NCBI GenBank assembly: GCA_036655715.1
Contig: JAVVPO010000082.1
Location: forward strand, 1-10,431
From: JAVVPO01 sp036655715
GTDB taxonomy: Bacteria; Bacillota; Clostridia; Lachnospirales; Cellulosilyticaceae
DNA length: 10,431 nucleotides
Reading direction: 5' to 3'
The notes beneath the pieces were generated by a model. The model had not been told where the DNA came from, made no database searches, and worked only from the letters and a program-made list of their open reading frames with translations. Position 1 is the stretch's first letter. Every line of letters begins with the position of its first letter. Position numbers and translations under genes: made by a program. Below are positions 1 through 6,605 of this stretch, one piece after another.

Positions 1-1
1 T

Positions 2-376
2 AGTACACTTATACTTTGTGAAATTATGTCTGAATATAACATCAAAAAAATGGTCTTTAGCTCCTCAGAAGGCTTCTATGGAGATAATGGCTCACAAACA
101 AGTGTCTACGGAAGTGCTAAACTTATGATTGAACGTATTCTATCTGAAGTTTACAAAGCTGATCCTAGCTGGGGTATCCAAATTGTACGTTATCTTAATA
201 AAGAAAATGATATTTACAATACAGAGCATATCAATGTTGAAGATATGACTAAAATCTATATTGATGCTTTTAAAGACATCCAAGAAGGTACTCTTGAAAC
301 CTATGAGCTTAATTTTGATAACCAAACGATTTCTCTTGAACCTGCTAATGTTTATTCAGAATATCTTGTAAAATAA
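2..376 (+). CDS. GalE-like NAD-dependent epimerase/SDR protein, 5' end outside window, abridged
   Basis: The frame is open from the left edge, so the gene starts outside the window; the ATG at 26 is internal. The first residues, STLILCEIMSEYNIKKMVFS, align with the GalE segment usually like GTLNLLEVMKKYNVKNIVFS. The SSS stretch follows, then YGSAK, the YxxxK catalytic pair of extended short-chain dehydrogenases, then KADPSWGIQIVRYLN, close to the GalE KADPSW-LLRYFN block. The roughly 55 residues that normally follow (sugar-nucleotide-binding region) are missing, and the text jumps to HINVEDMTKIYIDAF, the equivalent of YIHVVDLAKGHV. The protein then stops shortly after the YELNF block, without the usual C-terminal 60 or so residues. 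The insert before YxxxK is also shortened. It is either a compact paralogue or a decaying UDP-glucose 4-epimerase. The frame is intact and a hairpin follows it. Family assignment is firm; activity on UDP-sugars is doubtful. Confidence 0.75.
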   Translation, partial: STLILCEIMSEYNIKKMVFSSSEGFYGDNGSQTSVYGSAKLMIERILSEVYKADPSWGIQIVRYLNKENDIYNTEHINVEDMTKIYIDAFKDIQEGTLETYELNFDNQTISLEPANVYSEYLVK

Positions 377-387
377 TCTTAGCGCTA

Positions 388-429
388 AAGACATATAGTC
401 AAGGGATCTATCCCTTGGTTATATGTCTT
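388..429 (+). terminator. Long hairpin after the GalE-like gene
   Basis: AAGACATATAGTCAAGGGAT is followed after two bases by a nearly perfect reverse complement ending in ATATGTCTT. Twenty positions pair, two of them as adjacent G-U wobbles. It begins 12 bases after the stop codon. The bases after it (ATTTGATTT) are a weak U tract, so it is a probable rather than certain intrinsic terminator. Confidence 0.6.
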
Positions 430-439
430 ATTTGATTTA

Positions 440-464
440 AAAATAACTAATTCCTAGTTATTTT
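440..464. repeat. Perfect 10-bp inverted repeat upstream of the permease gene
   Basis: AAAATAACTA, a 5-base spacer (ATTCC), then TAGTTATTTT form a perfect inverted repeat. It lies over the expected -35 position of the promoter at 482-490, so it could be an operator. Because the right arm ends in TTTTCTT, it could also be a second, AT-rich terminator behind the hairpin at 388-429. The sequence alone does not decide between these. Confidence 0.5.
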
Positions 465-481
465 CTTAATATAAAGAACTA

Positions 482-490
482 TGCTATAAT
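482..490 (+). promoter_or_regulatory. Extended -10 promoter for the AEC permease
   Basis: TGCTATAAT is a perfect TGn-TATAAT extended -10 element, with transcription expected to start near 497. The -35 region at about 462-467 (TTTCTT) is poor, as is common when an extended -10 is present. A GGAG ribosome binding site lies at 517-520, eight bases before the ATG at 529. Confidence 0.6.
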
Positions 491-528
491 AAAGTACTTT
501 ATAACTATAAAACCTTGGAGACTAACTT

Positions 529-1467
529 ATGGAAAATTTTATTTTATCATTTAATGTGGTTCTACCACTTTTTTTAACTATGTCCTTGGGCTATGGGCTT
601 AAACGACTTAAAATGTTTGATGCTTCCGGTCTAGAAGTCATTAACAAAATTTGTTTTCGGGTCTTTTTACCCCTACTCTTATTTAATAATATTTATAAGA
701 CAGATTTACAAAGTGCCTTTAATTTAAAGCTCATTAGTTTTGCAACTCTAGGTGTTATCGCTAGCTTTATTCTACTTATGCTGATTATCCCTATTATAGA
801 AAAAGATAATCCTAAACGTGGTGTCATGATTCAAGGCATCTTTAGAAGCAACTTTATTATCTTTGGACTTCCTATTGTCCTCTCCTTGTTTGGCGAAGCT
901 CACTCAGGTGTTCCTTCTCTAGTTAGTGCTGTTGTTGTTCCTTTATTTAATGCTTTATCTATAGTGGCCTTAGAGATGTACCGAGGAGGCAAAGTATCTA
1001 CAAAAAAAATTCTAAAGGGTGTTGTAACCAATCCACTTATCATTGGTTCTGTCCTAGGCATTCTCTTATTAGTTCTCAATATTAAATTACCTTCGTCTAT
1101 TGAAAAAACAATTAGCGATGTTTCCAAAATAGCTACACCTTTATCACTTATTGTCCTAGGTGGCTATTTTACATTTAGTACCGTAAAGGGACATCTTAAG
1201 CAACTTCTTGTGACACTTATAGGTAGGCTTATTCTCTTACCTTGTCTATTTATTCCCCTTAGCATTGCCATGGGATTTAGGGATGTGGAACTTGTTACCC
1301 TTATCGTCTTATTCGGTGCTCCAACCGCTGTGTCTTCATTCACTATGGCTCAGCAAATGAATGGCGATAGTGAACTTGCAGGGCATGTAGTCGTATTTGG
1401 CTCCGCACTTGCTGTTATAACTATTTTTGTATGGATTTTTGTCACTAAGCAGCTTGGTTATATTTAA
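529..1467 (+). CDS. AEC-family (auxin efflux carrier / malate permease-like) transporter
   Basis: This 312-residue integral membrane protein matches the AEC family in length and hydrophobic pattern. About ten hydrophobic segments are visible, beginning with residues 5-24 (FILSFNVVLPLFLTMSLGYG). The family-typical opening follows: a cytoplasmic basic turn (LKRLKMFD), then a second segment with the pattern INKICFRVFLPLLLFNNIY. The C-terminal half carries LSLIVLGGYF and the segment LFGAPTAVSSFTMAQQM, where AEC proteins have a proline-broken helix followed by the A-x-x-F-x-x-A-x-x-M pattern. Characterised relatives move organic acids such as malate; the substrate here cannot be read from sequence. 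It is a single-gene unit with its own promoter and a GGAG ribosome binding site, and it converges on the Nudix gene, sharing the hairpin at 1482-1546. Confidence 0.85.
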   Translation: MENFILSFNVVLPLFLTMSLGYGLKRLKMFDASGLEVINKICFRVFLPLLLFNNIYKTDLQSAFNLKLISFATLGVIASFILLMLIIPIIEKDNPKRGVMIQGIFRSNFIIFGLPIVLSLFGEAHSGVPSLVSAVVVPLFNALSIVALEMYRGGKVSTKKILKGVVTNPLIIGSVLGILLLVLNIKLPSSIEKTISDVSKIATPLSLIVLGGYFTFSTVKGHLKQLLVTLIGRLILLPCLFIPLSIAMGFRDVELVTLIVLFGAPTAVSSFTMAQQMNGDSELAGHVVVFGSALAVITIFVWIFVTKQLGYI

Positions 1468-1481
1468 GCCTATTTTTCCAC

Positions 1482-1546
1482 AAAAAAGGTTGTACTTTAT
1501 GGGCGTGATGGCTTCACCATTCACAGCATAAGGTACAACCTTTTTT
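1482..1546. terminator. Two-tier bidirectional hairpin between convergent genes
   Basis: The outer stem pairs AAAAAAGGTTGTACTTTATG (1482-1501) with CATAAGGTACAACCTTTTTT (1527-1546): 20 positions with one G-U wobble. Inside it, GTGATGG (1505-1511) pairs with CCATTCAC (1517-1524) with one bulged base. The flanking A and T runs give a U tract in either direction, so it can serve both the plus-strand permease and the minus-strand Nudix gene. The Nudix stop codon (1545-1547) lies inside the right arm. Confidence 0.8.
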
Positions 1547-2108
1547 ATTTATAGTTTTTTGCTCTTTCAAGTATCTTTGCATAAACCTCTTGAATTTGTG
1601 GTTCTTTGGCTGCATACTTTATGACATCTTCAAAAGTCATCCACCTTACACCACTATTTTCATCTGGTTTAATAATAAGTTCAGCTTCTTCATCTGCTTC
1701 TAATAAGTAGGCAAATGAGAGATGCAAATGAGAAGAAACAAACTTTCCTTTTTTTATATGCGCCTTAACGGTCAATGAATCTAGTGAAATAACATCCTCC
1801 GTAATAGGTACTATATTCTCAACCCCAGTTTCTTCCTTAGCTTCTTTAATGGCTACAGCTAATAAATCTTCTTCTCCATCAGCATGGCCACCCGTCCATG
1901 ACCAAGCATCATATATGTTATGATAAATCATAAGTACTTTATCTCTTGTCTTATTAAGAATAAATCCAGACCCTGTTAAATGAGCTACTACATTTTCTCT
2001 TGTGAGTATCTCATCAAATGCCTCATGGCATTGTAATATAAGTTCTTTATCTCTTGTTTCTTGCTCATTATAAGGTTTATAAACTTCTAGTTCTTCTATC
2101 CAGTTCAT
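1545..2108 (-). CDS. Nudix hydrolase
   Basis: This 187-residue protein has a complete Nudix box at residues 74-96: G-HADGE-E-x7-KEAKEETGV. The usual arginine of REUxEE is lysine (K88). The metal-binding glutamates E89, E92 and E93 are all present. The WSWTGGH stretch just before the box resembles small MutT/NUDIX proteins acting on nucleoside diphosphates linked to another moiety. The actual substrate cannot be deduced. Start: a clean AAGGAG site stands six bases before the ATG. It lies downstream of sigH and the ADP-ribose pyrophosphatase-like gene, on the far side of the N gap, and could be the last gene of that unit. It ends inside the shared hairpin. Confidence 0.85.
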   Translation of the reverse strand: MNWIEELEVYKPYNEQETRDKELILQCHEAFDEILTRENVVAHLTGSGFILNKTRDKVLMIYHNIYDAWSWTGGHADGEEDLLAVAIKEAKEETGVENIVPITEDVISLDSLTVKAHIKKGKFVSSHLHLSFAYLLEADEEAELIIKPDENSGVRWMTFEDVIKYAAKEPQIQEVYAKILERAKNYK

Positions 2109-2130
2109 TTTTTACTCCTTTACTTCTCAC

Positions 2131-2282
2131 TCTTTTATTTATCTTTTNNNNNNNNNNNNNNNNNNNNNNNNNNNNNNNNNNNNNNNNNNNNNNNNNNNNN
2201 NNNNNNNNNNNNNNNNNNNNNNNNNNNNNNNNNNNNNNNNNNNNNNNTCTTTTATTTATCTTTTCTCTATCTTTTGTTTATC
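2131..2282. repeat. Pyrimidine-rich repeats flanking the assembly gap
   Basis: The 17-mer TCTTTTATTTATCTTTT occurs on both sides of the gap, at 2131-2147 and 2248-2264. A variant, TCTTTTGTTTATC, follows at 2270-2282, 22 bases after the start of the second copy. On the minus strand, the direction of transcription here, the tract is purine-rich (AAAAGATAAA-type units) and lies between two Nudix genes. Confidence 0.7.
2148..2247. other. Assembly gap, 100 N
   Basis: Exactly 100 N, the usual placeholder for a scaffold join of unknown length. The true length is unknown. Any open frame running through it is meaningless. Confidence 0.99.
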
Positions 2283-2294
2283 CTTTGTCATCTA

Positions 2295-2906
2295 TTATTG
2301 TTCAAATAATGCCTCACCTAATTTCACAAATCCTTGTAGTAGCATATAAGCCTTAACATCCATTTTTACATCACTTGCTAATAATACCTCGGCGTCTTCT
2401 CTGGATAGAAGAAACGCCTCAATATCTTCATCTGCTTCTAAATACTCTTTGCTAATAGTCCCCTTACAAGTACAATATATAAGGGCTGCTGACTCCTCCG
2501 TCATCCCAGCTGAAAGATATACTTTGCTTCTTGAAATTTTTTCTTTAATTTCTATTAATTCTAATCCCGTTTCTTCTTTTAATTCTCTCCCTAATGTACT
2601 TTTTATATCTTCATCTGAATCTATTAGCCCTGCTGGTAATTCATATACATAGTCATTTAAGGGTACTCTAAACTGTCTAATAATGACCAACTGGTTTACC
2701 TCGCTGTGTAATGCGGCGATTACAACTGCATCTACTTTTTCTTTCTTCCCATTAAAATACTGATTTTTAAGATCCTCATATTTTTTTCTTGAGGCTATCA
2801 TCCAGTGCTTTTCCTCACCTTTTTTGTTCTTATATGTAGCATCATACAAACTAAGAAATCTCGTTTCTGCTAATGCTGTTAGTTTTTCTATTTTATTTTC
2901 ACTCAT
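2295..2906 (-). CDS. Nudix hydrolase, ADP-ribose pyrophosphatase-like
   Basis: This 203-residue protein has a canonical Nudix box at residues 93-115 (G-LIDSD-E-x7-RELKEETGL), preceded by YELPAG (87-93). About 17 residues after the box comes SAGMTEE (132-138). ELPAG before the box and an S-x-G-M-T-(D/N/E)-E motif after it are features of the ADP-ribose pyrophosphatase subgroup (NudF/YqkG type), which splits ADP-ribose into AMP and ribose 5-phosphate. It is therefore probably a housekeeping enzyme that removes reactive ADP-ribose. The start is supported by AGGGGAG eight bases upstream. It lies 35 bases after the sigH stop with no terminator between them, so it probably shares the sigH transcript. 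Confidence 0.85.
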   Translation of the reverse strand: MSENKIEKLTALAETRFLSLYDATYKNKKGEEKHWMIASRKKYEDLKNQYFNGKKEKVDAVVIAALHSEVNQLVIIRQFRVPLNDYVYELPAGLIDSDEDIKSTLGRELKEETGLELIEIKEKISRSKVYLSAGMTEESAALIYCTCKGTISKEYLEADEDIEAFLLSREDAEVLLASDVKMDVKAYMLLQGFVKLGEALFEQ

Positions 2907-2941
2907 TTGCCTATCTCCCCTTTTTTAGTTTACTCGTCATC

Positions 2942-3568
2942 CTATGCATACTGCCCTAATTTACGTTTGATACGCTGTAAAGCATTATCTATACTCTTAA
3001 TAGATTTCCCTAAGTCTTTAGCAATCTCGTGGTAATTCCTACCTTCTGTGTGAAGGTTTAACACCCTCCACTCTAAACTACTTAAAGATTCTTTGATATG
3101 TTTTTGTAGATTAGCCAAATCTTCTTTATAGATGAGAAAATCTTCTGGTGTAATAGTATCATTCCCCTTGATCGTATCCATCAGTGTAATGCTATCATCT
3201 TCTTCAGTACTAACAGGAATATTAAGAGATATACTTGTATTAAGTGGTATGTGCTTTTGCCTAGTTGCCATTTTAAAAGCTGTACTAATTTGTCTTGTTA
3301 TACATAAGGTTGCAAATGACTTAAAGCTTGCATCCTTAACAGGGTTGTAATCACATATAGCTTTAAATAATCCTATCATACCTTCTTGAATCAGATCTTC
3401 TTTATCAGCTCCTATAAAATAATTAGACTTAATTCTTTTTCTAACAAATATTTTATATCTCTGTACGAGCACTTCTATTGCCTGTATCTGTCCTTCTCTG
3501 TAGCACTCAATTAGATCTTCATCTGGTAAATCCTCTAATTGATTTATTTTAAGATTAATAGCACTCAT
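2942..3568 (-). CDS. sigH: RNA polymerase sporulation sigma factor SigH
   Basis: This 208-residue sigma-70 family protein closely follows Bacillus SigH in length and sequence. Region 2 contains IGADKEDLIQEGMIGLFKAI and the following SFKSFATLCITRQI. The linker contains ATRQKHIPLN, a stretch nearly identical in SigH proteins. Region 4 ends in KSIDNALQRIKRKL, the recognition helix that binds the -35 element. SigH directs transition-phase and early sporulation genes such as those of the phosphorelay. The start is fixed by AAGGAGGAG five bases before the ATG. The gene has its own sigma-A-like promoter at 3646-3674 and is separated from rlmB by a terminator. In Bacillus, rae1 (yacP) sits between rlmB and sigH; it is absent here. 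Confidence 0.95.
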   Translation of the reverse strand: MSAINLKINQLEDLPDEDLIECYREGQIQAIEVLVQRYKIFVRKRIKSNYFIGADKEDLIQEGMIGLFKAICDYNPVKDASFKSFATLCITRQISTAFKMATRQKHIPLNTSISLNIPVSTEEDDSITLMDTIKGNDTITPEDFLIYKEDLANLQKHIKESLSSLEWRVLNLHTEGRNYHEIAKDLGKSIKSIDNALQRIKRKLGQYA

Positions 3569-3645
3569 AAGCTCCTCCTTAATCTAGGTCTCCCTTACGA
3601 AGACTCTCAATAAGTATTATCATTCATGGCTTGTCCTATATTACT

Positions 3646-3674
3646 ATTATACTATAAATGTTGAAATTTGTTAA
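3646..3674 (-). promoter_or_regulatory. Sigma-A-type promoter of sigH
   Basis: On the minus strand TTAACA (3674-3669), a 17-base spacer and TATAAT (3651-3646) make a strong housekeeping promoter. Transcription should start near 3639, leaving a leader of about 70 bases before the sigH ATG. I see no clear Spo0A or AbrB site. Confidence 0.75.
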
Positions 3675-3732
3675 GATATCGTCCCCCTTCTAGGAAGAAT
3701 AATTAATCGCTTATTTTAAATCTTATCTCAAT

Positions 3733-3782
3733 AAAAAAATAGCCCTTAATGTATATTTCTATACCTTAAAGACTTATTTTTT
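3733..3782 (-). terminator. Intrinsic terminator of the cysE-rlmB operon
   Basis: Read on the minus strand, AAAAAATAAGTCTTTAAGG and a loop around GAAA are followed by TATACATTAAGGGCTATTTT. The arms pair over about 21 positions, with one bulge, one mismatch and two G-U wobbles, and end in a run of seven T. It begins five bases after the rlmB stop codon. A-rich left flanks could also give some termination on the plus strand. Confidence 0.75.
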
Positions 3783-3786
3783 ATAT

Positions 3787-5019
3787 TTAGAAGTATCTTT
3801 GTCTTACAACTTCATACACTAAAATACTTGCTGCTACAGAAGCATTAAGTGATGTTACTTTACCGTACATTGGAATACTTACTACGAAGTCACACTTGCT
3901 TTTTACAAGTTTTGAGATACCTTCTCCTTCGCTACCAATAACAATACCAATTGGTCCACGCATGTTATCTGTATAGATGATTTCTCCATCCATGTCTGCA
4001 CAAGCTACCCAAATACCTTTTGCTTTTAATTCTTCTATTGTTTGAGCAATATTTGTTACTTTAGCAACTTTCATATACTCAATAGCTCCAGCTGATGCTT
4101 TTGATACAGTAGATGTAAGTCCAACTGCTCTTCTTTTTGGAATAATGATACCATGTACTCCTGCATTATGTGCTGAACGAATGATTGCTCCTAAGTTATG
4201 TGGATCTTGAATATTATCTAATATAAGGATGAAAGGATCTTGCCCTTTTGATTTTGCATCATTAAGAATTTCTTCTACATCTACATATTGATGTGCTGAT
4301 GCATAAGCTACTACCCCTTGATGTTTTTCCATATTTGTTATTTCATCAAGTCTAGATTTTTCTACTTCTTGAAGTAAGATTCCCTTGCTCTTTGCATCAC
4401 CAATGATTTTTTTGATAGAACCTTCTGTAGCGCCTGTTTGCACTAAGATTCTCTCAATATCTCTACCAGATTTTAAAACCTCGATTACTGAGTTTCTACC
4501 AAATAATAAATTCTCATCTAATCCTGTTTCCTCTACAACCTCTTCTACATAAGGTTTTCTTGGCTTGTATTTTGATGCTCTATCAGCTGTTTCACCTGAT
4601 TTGTTATAAGGTTTGCCATATGTTTTGTTGTTTTCCTTATTTTCCACCTGACCTTCTGTCTTTTCAGCTGGTTTGTTATAAGGCTTATTGTATGGCTTGT
4701 TATATGGTTTGCTGTATGGTTTGTTTTCTGATTGGCCTTCTACCTTTTCAGCTGGTTTGTTGTAAGGCTTATTGTATGGCTTGTTATATGGTTTGCTGTA
4801 TGGTTTGCTGTATGGCTTATTTTCTGATTGACCTTCTGTCTTTTCACCTGGTGTTGTAGCTGGCTTGTTATAAGGCTTATTGTATGGTTTGTTATAAGGC
4901 TTATTACTTGGCTTATAAGGTGCTTTATTTTCTCCGCCCTCTTGAGGTTTGTTAGTTGTTCTTGGTTTGTAATTACTTTTTCTAGCCATCTGCTTAGGTG
5001 CTTGATTATTCGTTTCCAT
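3787..5019 (-). CDS. rlmB: 23S rRNA 2'-O-ribose methyltransferase RlmB (TrmH/SPOUT family) with long repetitive N-terminus
   Basis: This 410-residue protein has two parts. Residues from about 173 onward are a normal RlmB of about 238 residues: the substrate-binding domain (FGRNSVIEVLKSG), then the SPOUT knot with motif 1 DNIQDPHNLGAIIRS (268-282), motif 2 IGSEGEG (361-367) and motif 3 IPMYGKVTSLNASVAAS (382-398). The family methylates the ribose of G2251 (E. coli numbering) in the 23S peptidyl-transferase P loop, using S-adenosylmethionine. Residues 1-170 are a Lys/Pro/Tyr/Asn-rich, probably disordered extension built of N-K-P-Y tetrapeptides. The start is supported by AAGGAG 11 bases upstream; that site overlaps the 3' end of the flippase gene, whose stop lies five bases before the ATG. 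RlmB is the most likely identity; other TrmH-family rRNA methylases cannot be excluded. Confidence 0.9.
   Translation of the reverse strand: METNNQAPKQMARKSNYKPRTTNKPQEGGENKAPYKPSNKPYNKPYNKPYNKPATTPGEKTEGQSENKPYSKPYSKPYNKPYNKPYNKPAEKVEGQSENKPYSKPYNKPYNKPYNKPAEKTEGQVENKENNKTYGKPYNKSGETADRASKYKPRKPYVEEVVEETGLDENLLFGRNSVIEVLKSGRDIERILVQTGATEGSIKKIIGDAKSKGILLQEVEKSRLDEITNMEKHQGVVAYASAHQYVDVEEILNDAKSKGQDPFILILDNIQDPHNLGAIIRSAHNAGVHGIIIPKRRAVGLTSTVSKASAGAIEYMKVAKVTNIAQTIEELKAKGIWVACADMDGEIIYTDNMRGPIGIVIGSEGEGISKLVKSKCDFVVSIPMYGKVTSLNASVAASILVYEVVRQRYF
4600..4908 (-). repeat. In-frame 12-bp tandem repeats nested in larger units within rlmB
   Basis: The basic unit is 12 bp, encoding N-K-P-Y or S-K-P-Y. 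These are grouped into larger units that each open with E-K-x-E-G-Q-x-E-N-K: residues 59-90 (32 residues, 96 bp), 91-118 (28 residues, 84 bp) and a decayed copy from 119. On the plus strand TTTTCAGCTG recurs at 4661 and 4745, exactly 84 bases apart. All units are multiples of three, so gain or loss keeps the frame. Confidence 0.9.
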
Positions 5020-5024
5020 TTATA

Positions 5025-6605
5025 TTATTTCTCCTTTTTTGATCTTATCTCTTTAATATCATCTTTTGATATACCACCAATTAGGAATATCACTATAGCA
5101 TAGACTACTGCGCCTACGCCTACTGAACCTAATGTCATAATGGCATTATCTAATGTCGCTGTACTATCTAGTACTAATGAAAGGCCTTCATACGCCCCCC
5201 ATGCACATATACCCATAATAGCTGATGCAATAATAGGTTTAATAATAACAAGCGATACATTAAATCTAAATCCTGTTAATTTTCTAATAGCTATATAGTT
5301 ATAAGCTGTAAAAACTGTATAACCTATAATAGATGCTACTGCCGCTCCTGTAGCCTTTAGAGGAGAAGCTACTAATACAAAGTTAAGTATCCCCTTAATA
5401 ACTGCCGCTATAACCAATCCTTTTACAGGTATCCATACATTACCCATACCTTGAAGTATTCCAGTAAAGGCCTGACCTAGCATAATAAATCCAATACTGA
5501 GCGCTGATACCATAAGGATATTAGCTCCTTCTGGTGCCCCTGGATAAATCATATTCATAATAGGCGCTGCAAGTACAGCAAGTCCTACTGCTGCTGGAAG
5601 GGAAATAAGAAGAGCAAATCTTGAACCAAGCTCTATCTTACTTTGTACTTCTTCTTTATCTTTTTTGGCCATCGCTTCTGCAATAGCTGGTACAACACCT
5701 GTTACGAGTGCCATCCCAAAAGTAAGTGGGAAGTTAATAAAGGTTGCAACTTTTGTAAGCTGACCAAATGAAGCAGTTGCCTGCAAATCTGTTAGCCCAT
5801 ACTCAAGTAATCTTGCTGTTACTAATGCTGAATCCATAAAAGTCATAACTGAGTTTACAGCGGCTCCTATAGAAATAGGAATAGCTATTGCAAGAACTAC
5901 CTTTGATACACTTTTAAAGTCTACCCCTGTGTTTTGGTGCTTATCTGTCTTTATCTCTGCTTGAATTGTGGGTTTATGTTTTATGTAAAGAATAGCTAAT
6001 ACCGCCGCTCCACATAATCCACCTGCTACTGCCCCAAATGAAGCGCCACCTGCTGCATAACCAACATTTGGCATAAACATATAAGCTAAAGAGAGTCCTA
6101 CTACTACTCTACCTAAGTTTTCTAACACCTGTGAAATTGCTGTAGGCACCATGTTTTGCATACCTTGGAAGTATCCTCTGTAAACTCCCATGATACAGAC
6201 AAAAATAGGGCTAAGACAAAGTCCCCAAAGTGAATAAACAGTTGGCTGCTCCCACTTGAATGCATCAATCATAATAGGTGCTCCAAACCCTAATAAAGCG
6301 GCCATAACTATCCCTACAATAATCATAAGTTTCATGGTGTGCTTAAAAATAAGATGGGCCTCTTGGTATTTACCTAATATACGTTTTTCTGCTACAAGCT
6401 TCGCCATAGTAGATGGAATGCCTATAATAGCAATTGCTGTAAAAAGGGTGTAGATAGGATATCCATAGCCGTAATATCCCATACCTACATCACCGATTAG
6501 CATTGTTAAAGGCACTCTAAAGAATGCGCTAAGTACTTTTGCAAAAAGAGCTGCTACTGATAAAATCAGGGTGCCTTTAACAAATTTACCTGTGTTACTT
6601 GACAT
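5025..6605 (-). CDS. MOP-superfamily lipid flippase, SpoVB/MurJ (YtgP-like)
   Basis: This 526-residue multispanning membrane protein has the MOP-exporter layout of about 14 hydrophobic segments. The N-terminus FVKGTLILSVAALFAKVLSA, followed by the R-V-P-L-T loop, is typical of the SpoVB/YtgP group. YRGYFQGMQNMVPTAISQVLE near residue 145 is its signature loop. The repeated half (GILQGMGNVWIPVKG near residue 390) fits the two-lobe structure. Relatives flip lipid II for cell-wall synthesis (MurJ/YtgP) or act in spore cortex formation (SpoVB); sequence alone does not separate the two. The start has a strong AAAGGAGGAG site and overlaps the mrnC 3' end by 11 bases, and the stop is five bases before rlmB, so translation is probably coupled. 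In Bacillus no flippase gene sits at this position. Confidence 0.88.
   Translation of the reverse strand: MSSNTGKFVKGTLILSVAALFAKVLSAFFRVPLTMLIGDVGMGYYGYGYPIYTLFTAIAIIGIPSTMAKLVAEKRILGKYQEAHLIFKHTMKLMIIVGIVMAALLGFGAPIMIDAFKWEQPTVYSLWGLCLSPIFVCIMGVYRGYFQGMQNMVPTAISQVLENLGRVVVGLSLAYMFMPNVGYAAGGASFGAVAGGLCGAAVLAILYIKHKPTIQAEIKTDKHQNTGVDFKSVSKVVLAIAIPISIGAAVNSVMTFMDSALVTARLLEYGLTDLQATASFGQLTKVATFINFPLTFGMALVTGVVPAIAEAMAKKDKEEVQSKIELGSRFALLISLPAAVGLAVLAAPIMNMIYPGAPEGANILMVSALSIGFIMLGQAFTGILQGMGNVWIPVKGLVIAAVIKGILNFVLVASPLKATGAAVASIIGYTVFTAYNYIAIRKLTGFRFNVSLVIIKPIIASAIMGICAWGAYEGLSLVLDSTATLDNAIMTLGSVGVGAVVYAIVIFLIGGISKDDIKEIRSKKEK

Noticed and set aside
2054..2356. Plus-strand open frame running through the N gap
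   Set aside because: It is open only because the gap is undetermined, and it is antisense to two Nudix genes.
3607..3627. Six-codon mini-ORF (MNDNTY) in the sigH leader
   Set aside because: Very short, only a weak AGGA upstream, and no sign of conservation can be seen; probably chance.
4560..4859. Plus-strand open frame rich in Cys, Met and Tyr opposite the rlmB repeats
   Set aside because: It is the antisense shadow of the 12-bp repeats; it has no ribosome binding site and no resemblance to a protein family.
4600..4908. Regularly spaced repeats that might suggest a CRISPR array
   Set aside because: The repeats are 12-bp units in frame within rlmB with no unique spacers; they are coding tandem repeats.
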